Source: JBCBGF01 sp039820585 (lineage in GTDB: Bacteria; Pseudomonadota; Alphaproteobacteria; Rhodobacterales; Rhodobacteraceae). Taken from it: DNA of 64,000 nt. Both the position numbers and the translations under genes were made by a program. The stretch's first letter is position 1; every line of letters begins with the position of its first letter. The notes below the pieces were generated by a model that did not search any database, was not told the origin of the DNA, and was given only the letters and a program-made list of their open reading frames with translations. Positions 35,576-44,678 of this stretch are shown piece by piece. The stretch is from positions 30,796-94,795 of the forward strand of contig JBCBPV010000003.1 of assembly GCA_039820585.1 (NCBI GenBank). Reading direction: 5' to 3'.

Positions 35576-37075
35576 TCAGCTATGGCTCGCGCGCAATCGG
35601 TTCTTCTCGACCTTACCCATCGTATTCCGCGGCAGATCCGCCATCAGCGTATAGCGCCGCGGGTGTTTGAACCGCGCCAGCTTCCCCGCCACCGTGTCGC
35701 GCAGCGTATCCTCTGACAGCGCATGCCCCGCCTCGGGCACCACGGCGGCAATGATCGCCTCGCCGAAATCGGCATCCGGCACGCCGAACACCGCAGACTC
35801 AACGACGCCGTCCACATCGTTCAGTACATCCTCGATCTCTTTGGGATAGACGTTGTAGCCGCCCGTGATGATCAGATCCTTCGCCCGACCCACAATCGAC
35901 AGATACCCATCCTCACTAAACGTCCCCAGATCCCCGGTCAGGAAGTACCCGTCCGCGCGCATCTCTGCCGCCGTCTTGCCGGGCATCTGCCAATAGCCCT
36001 TGAACACATTTGGGCCCCGCACCTCGATCATGCCCACCTGACCGGGGGCCAGCACATCGCCGGTCTCCGGGTCGCACACCCGCACCTCAACGCCGGGCAG
36101 GGGGGCACCCACTGTGCCAGGCCGCCGTTCGCCCGTGTAAGGGTTCGAGGTAATCATATTCGTCTCGGTCATCCCGTAGCGTTCCAGGATGTGATGCCCC
36201 GTGCGGTGCGTGAACGCGCTATGCGTCTCGGCCAACAGCGGCGCACTGCCCGATACAAACAGGCGCATATTGGCAACCGCCTCGGGCGTCAGCCGATCAT
36301 CGGCCAGCATCCGGGTATAGAAGGTCGGCACCCCCATCATCGTATTGGCGTGGGGCAGGGCGGCAAAGATCGCGTCCAGATCGAAGCCCGGCATAAACAC
36401 CACCTTGGCCCCCGCCAGAAGCGAGGTGTTCAGCGCCACAAACAGCCCATGGGTGTGAAAGATCGGCAGGGCATGGATCAGCGTATCGTCGCCCGTGATC
36501 TGCCAGTGATCCACCAAAGACACCGCGTTCGACAACAGATTATCCTGCGTCAGCATCGCGCCCTTGGACCGGCCCGTGGTGCCAGAGGTATAGAGCAGCG
36601 CGGCCAGATCATCAGGCCCGCGCGCCACCGTGTCGAATTGCGCCGGCCGGTCGGCCAGCCCATCGGTCAGCGTGCCCGACCCATCGGCGTTCAACGTCAC
36701 CAGCCGCGCATCCGCCCCATCCGCAATGGGCGTCAACGCCCCTTGCGTCGTGTCGGTTGCCACCAGAACCCGCGGGGTGGCGTCCCCCACGAAATAAGCC
36801 ACCTCATCGCGCGTATAGGCCGTGTTCAGCGGCAAAAACACCGCCCCGCATTGCACCGTCGCCGCATAGAGCGCGACCATCTCTGCACATTTCGGGGCCT
36901 GCACGACGACCCGGTCGCCGGGGGCCACACCATGGGCCACAAGCGCATGGGCCATCCGCGCCGTCATCACAACGAAATCGGCATACGTGATGTCGGCGCG
37001 TGAGGCTTGGCTCAGAAAGCAAGCCGTGTTGCCCGCATGCGGGGCGATCAATCGGTCGTAAAGCACGTTGGCCAC
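35576..37075 (-). CDS. matB: Malonyl-CoA synthetase (malonate-CoA ligase) MatB
   Basis: 499 residues, AMP-forming acyl-CoA synthetase superfamily. The P-loop-like LLYTSGTTGRSKGAML is near residue 163, MTETNMITSNPYTGERRPG near 300 contains the A5 motif with the Arg that contacts malonate in MatB, and LIITGGYNVYPKEIE and TMGKVEKNRL form the C-terminal hinge and catalytic Lys. It activates malonate to malonyl-CoA. It starts at GTG overlapping the matA stop by one base, so the two are coupled. Methylmalonate is a possible alternative substrate. Confidence 0.92.
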   Translation of the reverse strand: MANVLYDRLIAPHAGNTACFLSQASRADITYADFVVMTARMAHALVAHGVAPGDRVVVQAPKCAEMVALYAATVQCGAVFLPLNTAYTRDEVAYFVGDATPRVLVATDTTQGALTPIADGADARLVTLNADGSGTLTDGLADRPAQFDTVARGPDDLAALLYTSGTTGRSKGAMLTQDNLLSNAVSLVDHWQITGDDTLIHALPIFHTHGLFVALNTSLLAGAKVVFMPGFDLDAIFAALPHANTMMGVPTFYTRMLADDRLTPEAVANMRLFVSGSAPLLAETHSAFTHRTGHHILERYGMTETNMITSNPYTGERRPGTVGAPLPGVEVRVCDPETGDVLAPGQVGMIEVRGPNVFKGYWQMPGKTAAEMRADGYFLTGDLGTFSEDGYLSIVGRAKDLIITGGYNVYPKEIEDVLNDVDGVVESAVFGVPDADFGEAIIAAVVPEAGHALSEDTLRDTVAGKLARFKHPRRYTLMADLPRNTMGKVEKNRLRASHS

Positions 37076-38349
37076 TAAGCGCGCGTCCTTTGTTTTCTTG
37101 GTTTTGACGGAATGCGAAAACCGGGCGCCGTCGCGACGCGGCCATTCTGCACAAAGCCTTCGTGGTTTTGCTCGATCATCTTCAGATCGTACTGATAGTT
37201 CACCATCGCCCCGCTGGATCGCTGCTGCCCCGCCTCACTTGTGTCGGCATCGGCATGGACGTCATAGATCTGCGCCCCATTGCCCAGGTGGAACCGCGCC
37301 ACCGGATCGCGCGGCTGGTCGCGGCTGTCCTTGGCGTTGAGCAAATAATCCGACACCACCCGCCGGAACGCATCTTTGGGCGCCGTGCCGCTCAGCACCG
37401 CCACCGCTTCGGGATTGTCCAACTGCTCCCCCAGCCAGGCGTTTAACCCCGGGATCGGCGACAGGGTCACGAACGTGTCGATGCCCGGCAACTCCTGGCT
37501 CAACTCATCCACCACCTGCTTGATCAGCAGATTGCCAAAGCTGATCCCCTTCAGCCCCCGCTGACAGTTGGAGATCGAATAAAACACCGCCACCTTGGTC
37601 TCCTGCGCGTTCCGCGTCTCGCGATTGTCAGCCAACAGATGCTGGATCGACGCGGGCACCTTCATCGTCAACGCGATTTCCACAAAGATCAGCGGCTCGT
37701 CCGGCATCGTGGGGTGGAAATAGGCAAAACACCGGCGGTCCTGCGGATACAGCCGCCGCCGCAATTCATCCCAGTCGTTTATCGCGTGCACCGCCTCATA
37801 CGCGACGATCTTCTCAAGGATACTGGCCGGTGTTTCCCAACTGATCTGGCGCAGCACCAGGAACCCGCGATTGAACCAGCTGCTCAGCAGGTGCTGAAAG
37901 TCCTGATCGGTGCGCCGCAGATCGGGATGTTCCTTCAGCGCCTCCAGCAAATCGGCCCGCATCGCCACCAGCCGCCGCGTCGCGTTGGGCGGTTGGTTCA
38001 ATCGGCGCAGCAGCTCTTGCCGTCGGGGCTCCGCCGCCGCGGACAGGGTGCGATAGATCTCCGGGTCAGGCGTGTCGGCATAGGCCTGCGCCGCGCTTTG
38101 CAAGGCAGGCAGATCCAACTCCAACTCATCGTTGAGGAACTTGACAAACGCCAGCCGATCGTTCGGCGCCAGCCCTGCATACCGGTCGAGGATCCCTTGC
38201 GCCAGACGCAGGCCCGACACCTCGCCCTCGGCATCCAGAAGCGCGCGGCACATATCGGTCAGCGACCGACGATCCCGCGCGACCGACATCACCTGGCTGC
38301 GCTCAAAAAGCGTGGTCAGCATGTCGCCCAGAAAACTGCGCTCGGCCAT
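37075..38349 (-). CDS. matA: Malonyl-CoA decarboxylase MatA
   Basis: 424 residues. Malonyl-CoA decarboxylase domain throughout: a helical N-terminal half and a GNAT-like C-terminal half with CFAYFHPTMPDEPLIFVEIAL, FYSISNCQRGLKGISFGNLLIKQV and TLSPIPGLNAWL, all typical MCD motifs, plus the catalytic Ser/His region with FHLGNGAQIYDVHADAD. It converts malonyl-CoA to acetyl-CoA and CO2. With MatB it lets the cell grow on malonate or remove it. ATG at 38349 is preferred over GTG at 38352 because AGGA lies 7 bases ahead. Confidence 0.93.
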   Translation of the reverse strand: MAERSFLGDMLTTLFERSQVMSVARDRRSLTDMCRALLDAEGEVSGLRLAQGILDRYAGLAPNDRLAFVKFLNDELELDLPALQSAAQAYADTPDPEIYRTLSAAAEPRRQELLRRLNQPPNATRRLVAMRADLLEALKEHPDLRRTDQDFQHLLSSWFNRGFLVLRQISWETPASILEKIVAYEAVHAINDWDELRRRLYPQDRRCFAYFHPTMPDEPLIFVEIALTMKVPASIQHLLADNRETRNAQETKVAVFYSISNCQRGLKGISFGNLLIKQVVDELSQELPGIDTFVTLSPIPGLNAWLGEQLDNPEAVAVLSGTAPKDAFRRVVSDYLLNAKDSRDQPRDPVARFHLGNGAQIYDVHADADTSEAGQQRSSGAMVNYQYDLKMIEQNHEGFVQNGRVATAPGFRIPSKPRKQRTRA

Positions 38350-38358
38350 CACGGCATC

Positions 38359-38745
38359 CTATCCCAACCCGACCGCGCGACTGGACAGTTTCATCGTCAT
38401 CGTCACGCTGCCTTCGTTAATCATCCATTTGCGCAAGGTGAACGCCCGCGCGCCCGAGACGTGCATGGGATCGTTTTCCACCAGCGCGCGCGCCTCTTCA
38501 ACAGATGCAGTTTGCAGCACCAGCATACCGACACCTTGCATCTGTGTGCCGCTGTCATCGGACAAGGGGCCTGCAAACATCACCGCGCCGCTTTCCTCCA
38601 ACGACCCGATATAGGCCAGGTGTTCGGCCAGCACCGCCTTCACCGCGTCAGGCCCGCCCGTGGGCGTGGACACCGCCACGTAAACCTCATGCGCCAGCGA
38701 TCCGCGGGCCTTGGCCTCGGCCTTATACTCATCCCATGCGGGCAT
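38359..38745 (-). CDS. YciI family protein
   Basis: 128 residues from ATG 38745, seven bases after GGAAGG. A ferredoxin-like alpha/beta fold with EHLAYIGSLEESGAVMFAGPL and VENDPMHVSGA matches YciI, including the His and the Asp-Pro pair near the putative active site. YciI proteins act as small hydrolases or isomerases in some aromatic pathways. It is the first gene of the leftward matA-matB transcript, 9 bases upstream of matA. A role in the malonate or aromatic pathway is plausible but unproven. Confidence 0.8.
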   Translation of the reverse strand: MPAWDEYKAEAKARGSLAHEVYVAVSTPTGGPDAVKAVLAEHLAYIGSLEESGAVMFAGPLSDDSGTQMQGVGMLVLQTASVEEARALVENDPMHVSGARAFTLRKWMINEGSVTMTMKLSSRAVGLG

Positions 38746-38763
38746 CCGACGTCCTTCCAAAGA

Positions 38764-38775
38764 AAAATCGATTTT
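38764..38775. promoter_or_regulatory. Candidate GntR operator AAAATCGATTTT
   Basis: A perfect 12-bp palindrome in the 88-base divergent gap between the YciI/matA/matB transcript and the FAH operon. An 11-of-12 match (AATATCGATTTT) lies just upstream of the GntR gene at 45358. The same regulator may therefore control both directions here and itself. Confidence 0.6.
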
Positions 38776-38833
38776 ATTTGACTTGCCGTTTTTTTATCGT
38801 CAAAATCACACTCAATCAAGTGGGAGGAGTATC

Positions 38834-39715
38834 ATGCGCTTTTTGGTCGGCACCGTTGGCGGTGACACAAGCGTGTTTGCCGTAACAGGCGACAAGGCGG
38901 TCAATCTCAGCGCGGCTCTTCCCGAAGTGGGGCGCGACCTGTCCACCCTCGCCGCAAGTCCCGCCCTCGTCAAACGCGCCGCATCGGTCAGCGATACTGG
39001 CGCAATCGCGGTAGGCGACATCACGCCAGCCCTGCCCATCGACCAGCCGCCCACGATCATCTGCCTTGGCCTGAACTACACCGACCACATCAAGGAAGGC
39101 GGATACGACATCCCCGAATACCCCGCGCTGTTCATGCGTGGGCGGCGCTCGATCATGGCCGCAGGCGCACCGCTGGTGCGGCCCACCTGTTCAGAGCAGC
39201 TCGACTATGAGGCCGAGTTGATGGTCATCATCGGCACCGGCGGGCGCCACATCTCGGAAGCCGACGCGTTGAATCATGTGTTTGGCTACACCGTCTTCAA
39301 CGACGGCTCGGTCCGCGACTACCAGCGCAAGACGCACCAGTGGACGCCGGGCAAGAACTTCGATGACACCGGCGCGATCGGGCCCTTTGTGGTCACGCCT
39401 GACGAAGTGCCGGCAGGGGCCTCGGGCCTAAAGATCGAAAGCCGCGTGGGCACAGAGATCCTGCAAAGCTCCAACACCGCCAACATGATCTGGCCTGCCG
39501 CCCGCGCCATCTCGATCATCTCGGGCTACACCACTCTGCAACCCGGCGACCACATCGCCCTCGGAACGCCCCCGGGCGTCGGCCACGCGAAAAAGCCGAA
39601 CCCCCGCTGGCTCAAGCCCGGCGAAGTCGTGGATATCGAAATCGAAGGCATCGGCATCTGCTCCAGCCCCATCGTGGACGAGGCTGACATGATCGCCAAA
39701 GCGGCGGCAGAGTGA
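38834..39715 (+). CDS. Fumarylacetoacetate hydrolase family protein
   Basis: 293 residues from ATG 38834, preceded by GGGAGGAG. A short N-terminal domain is followed by the FAH catalytic domain from about residue 75: GLNYTDHIKEGGYDIPEYPALFMRG, the metal-binding DYEAELMVIIG (Glu-x-Glu) and LQPGDHIALGTPPGVGH. These Mg/Mn enzymes hydrolyse carbon-carbon bonds of acylpyruvates or decarboxylate/hydrate related keto acids. First gene of the operon that ends with the intradiol dioxygenase, so it may act on a ring-cleavage product (inference). Confidence 0.9.
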   Translation: MRFLVGTVGGDTSVFAVTGDKAVNLSAALPEVGRDLSTLAASPALVKRAASVSDTGAIAVGDITPALPIDQPPTIICLGLNYTDHIKEGGYDIPEYPALFMRGRRSIMAAGAPLVRPTCSEQLDYEAELMVIIGTGGRHISEADALNHVFGYTVFNDGSVRDYQRKTHQWTPGKNFDDTGAIGPFVVTPDEVPAGASGLKIESRVGTEILQSSNTANMIWPAARAISIISGYTTLQPGDHIALGTPPGVGHAKKPNPRWLKPGEVVDIEIEGIGICSSPIVDEADMIAKAAAE

Positions 39716-40374
39716 TGGAAGACGGGGTTCAGATCGACGCCGCCCGCGCCGCCGCGCAAGAGGGCATCCATGCCCTGCGCCAAAAGATCGGCCAGCTGGA
39801 CGACGCGTCCATTGACCTGATCCTGCGCGACGCGCGCTCGCATTACGCATGGACGGACAAACCGGTCAGCGATGAAACGCTGCGCACGCTCTACGACATC
39901 ACGATCAACGGCCCGACCAGCATGAACACCTGCCCCGCGCGGTTCGTGTTTGTCACCAGCGACGAAGGCAAGGACCGGCTGGCCAAGGCGCTGAAGCCGA
40001 AAAACGTGGCCAAGATGAAAACCGCCCCCGTCACGGCCATCATCGCCTGGGATCCCGCGTTCTGGGAAAAGCTCGACTTTCTGTTCCCGCACGAAGACCG
40101 CAAGCCGATGTTTGCGGGCAAGGACCAGCACATCCATGACACCGCCTTCCGCAACTCTACGCTGCAAGGCGCCTACTTCATGATCGCCGCCCGGGCCCTT
40201 GGCCTCGATGTCGGTGCGATGTCGGGCTTTTCAAACGAAGTCGTGGACGCCGAATTCTTCGCGGACAGTGGCTGGAAGTCCAACTTCCTGTGCAACATCG
40301 GCTACGCCGACGTCTCGGCGATCTTCCCCAAACTGCCGCGCTTCGCCTTCGAAGACGTGTGCGCGTTCGCGTGA
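39715..40374 (+). CDS. Malonic semialdehyde reductase-like nitroreductase family protein (RutE/HadB type)
   Basis: 219 residues. FMN-binding nitroreductase fold with TINGPTSMNTCPARFVFV, NSTLQGAYFMIAARALGLDVGAMSGF and SNFLCNIGYAD, all matching the RutE subgroup that reduces malonic semialdehyde to 3-hydroxypropionate. It starts in a TGATG overlap with the FAH gene; GTG 39712 is the alternative. A malonate-related reductase beside matA and matB hints that a C3 semialdehyde or malonate arises in this pathway. It could also be a general nitroreductase. Confidence 0.85.
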   Translation: MEDGVQIDAARAAAQEGIHALRQKIGQLDDASIDLILRDARSHYAWTDKPVSDETLRTLYDITINGPTSMNTCPARFVFVTSDEGKDRLAKALKPKNVAKMKTAPVTAIIAWDPAFWEKLDFLFPHEDRKPMFAGKDQHIHDTAFRNSTLQGAYFMIAARALGLDVGAMSGFSNEVVDAEFFADSGWKSNFLCNIGYADVSAIFPKLPRFAFEDVCAFA

Positions 40375-40379
40375 ACCCC

Positions 40380-40835
40380 ATGGCCATTCGTCAGAAAACC
40401 ACCCTCAAGATCAAGCTGTCCGGCAAAGCGACAAGCCATGCCCGCAGCGAAGTGCATGTGCGCGATGTCGTGGGCGTGATTGATGAACCCATCGAACGCG
40501 GCGGCACCAACGAAGGGCTTTCGCCCACCGAGACGACCTTTTCCGCGCTGATGGGATGCACCAACGTCATCGGCAACAAATGCGCCGATAAGTTGGGCGT
40601 CGATATCGGCCATCTTAGCTTCGATATGGAGGTCGATTTTGACCGCCGGGGCGTTTTGATGATGGAAGAGCTGGATGTGCCGTTTCCGGCCATCCGCATG
40701 ACGGTCACAGCCGACGGAAGCGCGACCCAGGAGGAGCTGGATCGCGTGGGGGCCGAGACCGACAAATACTGCCCGATTGCGAAACTGTTTTCCAATTCGG
40801 GCACGGAACTCACTGTGACCTGGCAGAAGGCTTAA
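40380..40835 (+). CDS. OsmC family protein
   Basis: 151 residues from ATG 40380; a GTG at 40371 overlapping the previous stop is an alternative. The OsmC/Ohr fold is suggested by LSPTETTFSALMGCTNVIGNKCADKLG, where the Cys corresponds to the first peroxidatic cysteine, and by KYCPIAKLFSNSGTE, which holds the second. These proteins reduce organic hydroperoxides. In an aromatic-degradation operon it may protect the oxygenase or detoxify peroxides formed on the way. Confidence 0.85.
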   Translation: MAIRQKTTLKIKLSGKATSHARSEVHVRDVVGVIDEPIERGGTNEGLSPTETTFSALMGCTNVIGNKCADKLGVDIGHLSFDMEVDFDRRGVLMMEELDVPFPAIRMTVTADGSATQEELDRVGAETDKYCPIAKLFSNSGTELTVTWQKA

Positions 40836-40866
40836 CCGCCAGGTCTTTGATCCTAGGGAGGACACT

Positions 40867-41952
40867 ATGAGAAACTGGACACGTAGAACGACCATGGGTG
40901 TGGCGCTCGCGGCGATGACCGCAATGCCCGCGTTCGCGACCGAGACGATCAAGGCCGTGGTAATCGACGGCTACCCCGCACGCGCGCTTTGGGTGCAAGA
41001 GTTCACCAACTTCTTCATTCCCGAAGTCGACAAGCGCCTGGCCGAGAGCGGCAATTACCAGATGGACTGGCAGGAAAGCTATGGCGGCTCCATCGTCAAG
41101 CCCAAGGGCGTGCTCGAAGGCGTCAAGCTTGGCCTCGGCGACATCGGGATCGTCACCACGATCTTCCACAACTCCAAACTGCCCAGCCAGGCGATTTCCG
41201 CCGCGACGCCGTTTGTCGCTCCTGACGCGCGCGCCGTGGCCAAGGCGGTGGACGAGATCGCCAAGGAATTCCCCGCGATGCAGGCCGAGTTCAGCGACCA
41301 GAACCAGGTCTACCTGGCCACCGGCGTTGTCCTCGACACCTATCAGATCTTCTCGAAATCGCCGATCAACTCGCTGTCCGATCTCGAAGGCGGCAAGGTG
41401 GCCGGGGCTGGCATGAACCTGCGCTATCTCGAAGGGATCCCGAACGTGGCCGGTGTGCGCGGCGGTCTGACCGACTTCTACAACATGCTGCAAACCGGTC
41501 TGGTGGATCACGCCATGCTCTGGCCCGAATCCGCCGCGACCTTCAAGATCGCGGAAGTCGCGCCCTATATGCTGCGCGCCGATCTGGGCGCCGTGAACTC
41601 CAAGACCATCACCGTGAACAAGGACTATTGGAACAGCCTGCCCGAAGAAGTGCAGAACGTCCTGCTAGAGGTCTCGGTCGCCTACCGCGACCACGTCGCA
41701 GGCATCGCCATGGACCGCGCTGATGCCAGCCGCCAGGCCTTCATCGATGCCGGTGGCACGATTGTCGAGATGGATGCCGCACAGCGCGAAGCCTGGGCCA
41801 AGGCCATGCCCAACATCGCCGCTGAATGGGCCGCAGGCCTCGACGCCGCGGGTCAGCCCGGCACCGACATGCTGAACGCCTATATGGGCAAGCTGAAGGA
41901 TGCAGGCTTCACACCCGTGCGTGACTGGGCCTCTGAGGCAGCCACCAACTAG
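40867..41952 (+). CDS. dctP: TRAP transporter periplasmic receptor DctP (second set)
   Basis: 361 residues. A Tat-like or Sec signal (RNWTRRTTMG..., hydrophobic core, A-F-A at about 26) precedes a DctP domain with VQEFTNFFIPEVDKRL and the ligand region GGKVAGAGMNLRYLEGIPN. AGGGAGGAC lies just before the ATG. It follows the OsmC gene by 31 bases in the same operon. The ligand is likely the aromatic or organic acid degraded by the linked enzymes; malonate is also possible because matAB is divergent. Confidence 0.9.
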   Translation: MRNWTRRTTMGVALAAMTAMPAFATETIKAVVIDGYPARALWVQEFTNFFIPEVDKRLAESGNYQMDWQESYGGSIVKPKGVLEGVKLGLGDIGIVTTIFHNSKLPSQAISAATPFVAPDARAVAKAVDEIAKEFPAMQAEFSDQNQVYLATGVVLDTYQIFSKSPINSLSDLEGGKVAGAGMNLRYLEGIPNVAGVRGGLTDFYNMLQTGLVDHAMLWPESAATFKIAEVAPYMLRADLGAVNSKTITVNKDYWNSLPEEVQNVLLEVSVAYRDHVAGIAMDRADASRQAFIDAGGTIVEMDAAQREAWAKAMPNIAAEWAAGLDAAGQPGTDMLNAYMGKLKDAGFTPVRDWASEAATN

Positions 41953-41973
41953 GGCGCCGGACCGGGGCACGGA

Positions 41974-42495
41974 ATGCACCTTGTGAAAACCATCGCCGGC
42001 GGCGTGGCCATCGCGGCCAACGCCGTTGGCACATTGGTTGTGGTCGCCCTGATCGCAATCGTGAATTACGACATCGTCGCACGCGGCATCTTCAACAAGC
42101 CCTTCCTGGGCGCAGTCGAAGTTGTCCAGTTCTCGATGGTGCTCATTGTCTTCCTGCAATTGCCGGACGTCGTGCGCATGGGCCGGATGACCCGCTCTGA
42201 CGGGTTTCTCAATCTCATGCGCGCCCGCCGACCCGCCGTGGGGCGCATCCAGTCGATGCTGATCGACCTGGCCAGCGCCGCCTTCATGATCATCGTCGCC
42301 GTCGCCATGTGGCCCGAGTTCGTCGAGATGTGGGAAAGTCAGGATTTCTTCGGCGTGCCCGGCATCTTCACAGCACCCTGGTGGCCGATCAAGCTGGTGA
42401 TCTTCCTCAGCGCGTGCCTGTGCACCATTCACTTCCTTCTCCATGTCATATCCGAGACCGGGGACGGGGTGCCCCATCAGGAAAGCGGATCATGA
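41974..42495 (+). CDS. dctQ: TRAP transporter small permease DctQ (second set)
   Basis: 173 residues with four hydrophobic segments (about 7-32, 45-65, 92-113 and 133-153). NYDIVARGIFNKPFLGAVEVVQFSMV is the usual N-terminal DctQ pattern. It starts 21 bases after dctP with only a weak ribosome site, and overlaps dctM by 4 bases (ATGA). Unlike the other receptor-permease gaps in the window, there is no hairpin here. Confidence 0.88.
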   Translation: MHLVKTIAGGVAIAANAVGTLVVVALIAIVNYDIVARGIFNKPFLGAVEVVQFSMVLIVFLQLPDVVRMGRMTRSDGFLNLMRARRPAVGRIQSMLIDLASAAFMIIVAVAMWPEFVEMWESQDFFGVPGIFTAPWWPIKLVIFLSACLCTIHFLLHVISETGDGVPHQESGS

Positions 42496-43796
42496 GCGCC
42501 GTAGACATCGGGATGATCTCGATCCTGGCAATCGTCGGTCTGATCTATATGGGCGTCTACATCCCCATCGCGCTGGGGCTCGTTAGCTTCGTGGCGATCT
42601 GGGTGATGCGCGGCAACGTGGACCTGTCCTTCGCTCTCACAAAAATCGCCATCGGCGACAGCGCGATGGAATACACCTTCGCCACGATCCCGCTCTTTGT
42701 CTTCATGGGAAATATCGTCGCCAAGGCCGGGCTGGGCGCCGACATCTACACCGTGATGAACCAGGGCTTCCGTCGCATCACCGGCGGGATCGGCATGGCC
42801 ACCGTGGGCGCCAACGCGGTGTTCGCCGCCGTCACCGGATCCTCTATCGCCTCAGCCTCGGTCTTCTCCAAAATGTCCGTGCCCGCGATGCTGACCCACG
42901 AATACAACCCGCGCTTTGCCGTGGGCGTGGTCGCTGGCAGCTCGGTCCTCGGCATGATCATCCCGCCCTCCGCGATGTTGATCATCTACTCGTTCGTCGC
43001 CGAACAATCCGTGGGCGAGATGTTCCTGGCAGGCGTCATTCCGGGTATCCTGCTCGCCATCGCCTATATCGGCGCGATCTGGTTCATGGGCCGCTTCACG
43101 CCGGGCTTCGTCGGCGGGCGGGTCATTGAGACCGAAGACCTCATGGGGTGGGGAGAGATCTTTTCCAAAACCTTCCCGATCATCCTGCTCATCGTCGTCG
43201 TCCTGGGCGGCATCTACACCGGTTGGACCACCCCGGTTGAGGCGGGCGCCGCCGGCTCACTCATCGGGATCATTATCGCCGCCGTGCGCGGGCGCATCAA
43301 CCTCAAGACCTTCTGGGAAACCGTGCTGGAAACCGGCTACATCACCGCCGCGCTTTTGTTCCTGATCACGGCTGCGTCCATGTACGCCCGCATGCTGGGC
43401 ATCGCGGGCATTCCCAATGAACTGCAAACGCTTCTGGCCGAAAACAACTTCAGCTTCTTCTGGATCATGACCCTGATGGTCGTGCTGATGCTGTTTCTCG
43501 GCACCATTCTCGACACCGCCTCGATCATCCTGATCGTCGTACCACTGTTCCTGGGCCTCGTCGAAAGCATGGGCCTCAGCCTCGTCTGGTTCGGCATCGT
43601 CGCGGTCGTCGCCGCCGAAATCGGGCTTCTCACGCCACCCCTGGGGCTCAGTTGTTTTGTCATCAAGGCCACGCTCGACGATGACAGGATCAAGCTGAAA
43701 GACGTGTTCCTGGGTGCGCTTCCCTTCGCGTTTGTTATGCTACTGGTGCTGATCGTGCTGATCCGCTTTCCCGTGCTCAGCCTCGCCCTCATCTAA
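42492..43796 (+). CDS. dctM: TRAP transporter large permease DctM (second set)
   Basis: 434 residues from ATG 42492. Typical DctM features are FAAVTGSSIASASVFSKMSVPAML, GSSVLGMIIPPSAMLIIYSF, GWTTPVEAGAAGSLIG and TPPLGLSCFVIKA. About 12 transmembrane helices. The reading frame is open further upstream, but the ATGA overlap with dctQ fixes the start. Followed after 12 bases by the intradiol dioxygenase in the same transcript. Confidence 0.93.
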   Translation: MSAVDIGMISILAIVGLIYMGVYIPIALGLVSFVAIWVMRGNVDLSFALTKIAIGDSAMEYTFATIPLFVFMGNIVAKAGLGADIYTVMNQGFRRITGGIGMATVGANAVFAAVTGSSIASASVFSKMSVPAMLTHEYNPRFAVGVVAGSSVLGMIIPPSAMLIIYSFVAEQSVGEMFLAGVIPGILLAIAYIGAIWFMGRFTPGFVGGRVIETEDLMGWGEIFSKTFPIILLIVVVLGGIYTGWTTPVEAGAAGSLIGIIIAAVRGRINLKTFWETVLETGYITAALLFLITAASMYARMLGIAGIPNELQTLLAENNFSFFWIMTLMVVLMLFLGTILDTASIILIVVPLFLGLVESMGLSLVWFGIVAVVAAEIGLLTPPLGLSCFVIKATLDDDRIKLKDVFLGALPFAFVMLLVLIVLIRFPVLSLALI

Positions 43797-43808
43797 AGGA
43801 GACCGCCG

Positions 43809-44678
43809 ATGCGCAACGTCACCAAAGACAACATAACCGACGTGTTCATGAGCTACCTGGGCGAGGACACCGATCCCCGCCTGCGCGAGATCCTGGGCAG
43901 CCTGACCAAGCACCTCCACGCCTTCGCCAAAGAGGTGAACCTCACCCATGCCGAATGGAACACCGGGATCGCCTTCCTGGAAAAAGCGGGTGAGATTTCC
44001 GACAAGGAACGCCACGAGTTCGTTCTCTTGTCCGACCTTCTGGGCCTGTCGTCCCTGGTCGACATGATCAACGCCTCACCCGATGGCACGTCATCGTCCG
44101 TACTGGGCCCGTTTCACATCACCGGCTCGCCCCCGCTCGCGGTCGGCGCCGACATGCGTCGCGATTTCGGCGGGCCCGTTGTGCTGGTCGAAGGCACCGT
44201 CACCGATACCAACGGCACTCCGATCCCCGGCGCCACGCTCGACATCTGGCAAACCGCGCCCAATGGCCTCTACTCCAGCCAGGATCCCACCCAAGACACC
44301 TATTCCTTCCACGGTTTGCAAACCGTGGGCGCGGACGGCCGCTATGCTTTCACCACCGTCAAACCGGTCGAATACGAAGTCCCCACCGACGGCCCCGGCG
44401 GCGACCTCTTGCGCGCCAGCGGCCGCCACGCCTGGCGCCCCTCACACCTGCATTTCATCGTCGAAGCGGACGGCTTCCGCCCGCTGGTGACCGAGGTTTT
44501 TGCCAGCGACGACCAATACCTCGACGGCGACGCGGTGTTCGGCGTGCGCGAAGATCTGGTGATGGAATATGAGACCATGCCCGCCGGCAGCTTCCCGGAT
44601 ACAGGGTTCGCGCTGTCGGGCAAGGTGCCCGGCGACTACCTGAAGGTCAGCTTCGATCTGGCGTTGGTGCGGGCCTAG
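43809..44678 (+). CDS. Intradiol ring-cleavage dioxygenase, hydroxyquinol 1,2-dioxygenase-like
   Basis: 289 residues with the helical Dioxygenase_N domain (about 15-90) and the beta-sandwich catalytic domain. The non-haem Fe(III) ligands are visible: Tyr155 (PNGLY), Tyr189, His213 and His215 (RPSHLHF), with the family spacing of about 34, 24 and 2. Length and N-terminal domain resemble hydroxyquinol 1,2-dioxygenase more than catechol 1,2-dioxygenase, but the ring substrate is not settled. Cleavage would give a maleylacetate-type product. AAAGGAGA precedes the ATG. Its stop shares CTAG with the converging GntR gene. Confidence 0.9.
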   Translation: MRNVTKDNITDVFMSYLGEDTDPRLREILGSLTKHLHAFAKEVNLTHAEWNTGIAFLEKAGEISDKERHEFVLLSDLLGLSSLVDMINASPDGTSSSVLGPFHITGSPPLAVGADMRRDFGGPVVLVEGTVTDTNGTPIPGATLDIWQTAPNGLYSSQDPTQDTYSFHGLQTVGADGRYAFTTVKPVEYEVPTDGPGGDLLRASGRHAWRPSHLHFIVEADGFRPLVTEVFASDDQYLDGDAVFGVREDLVMEYETMPAGSFPDTGFALSGKVPGDYLKVSFDLALVRA

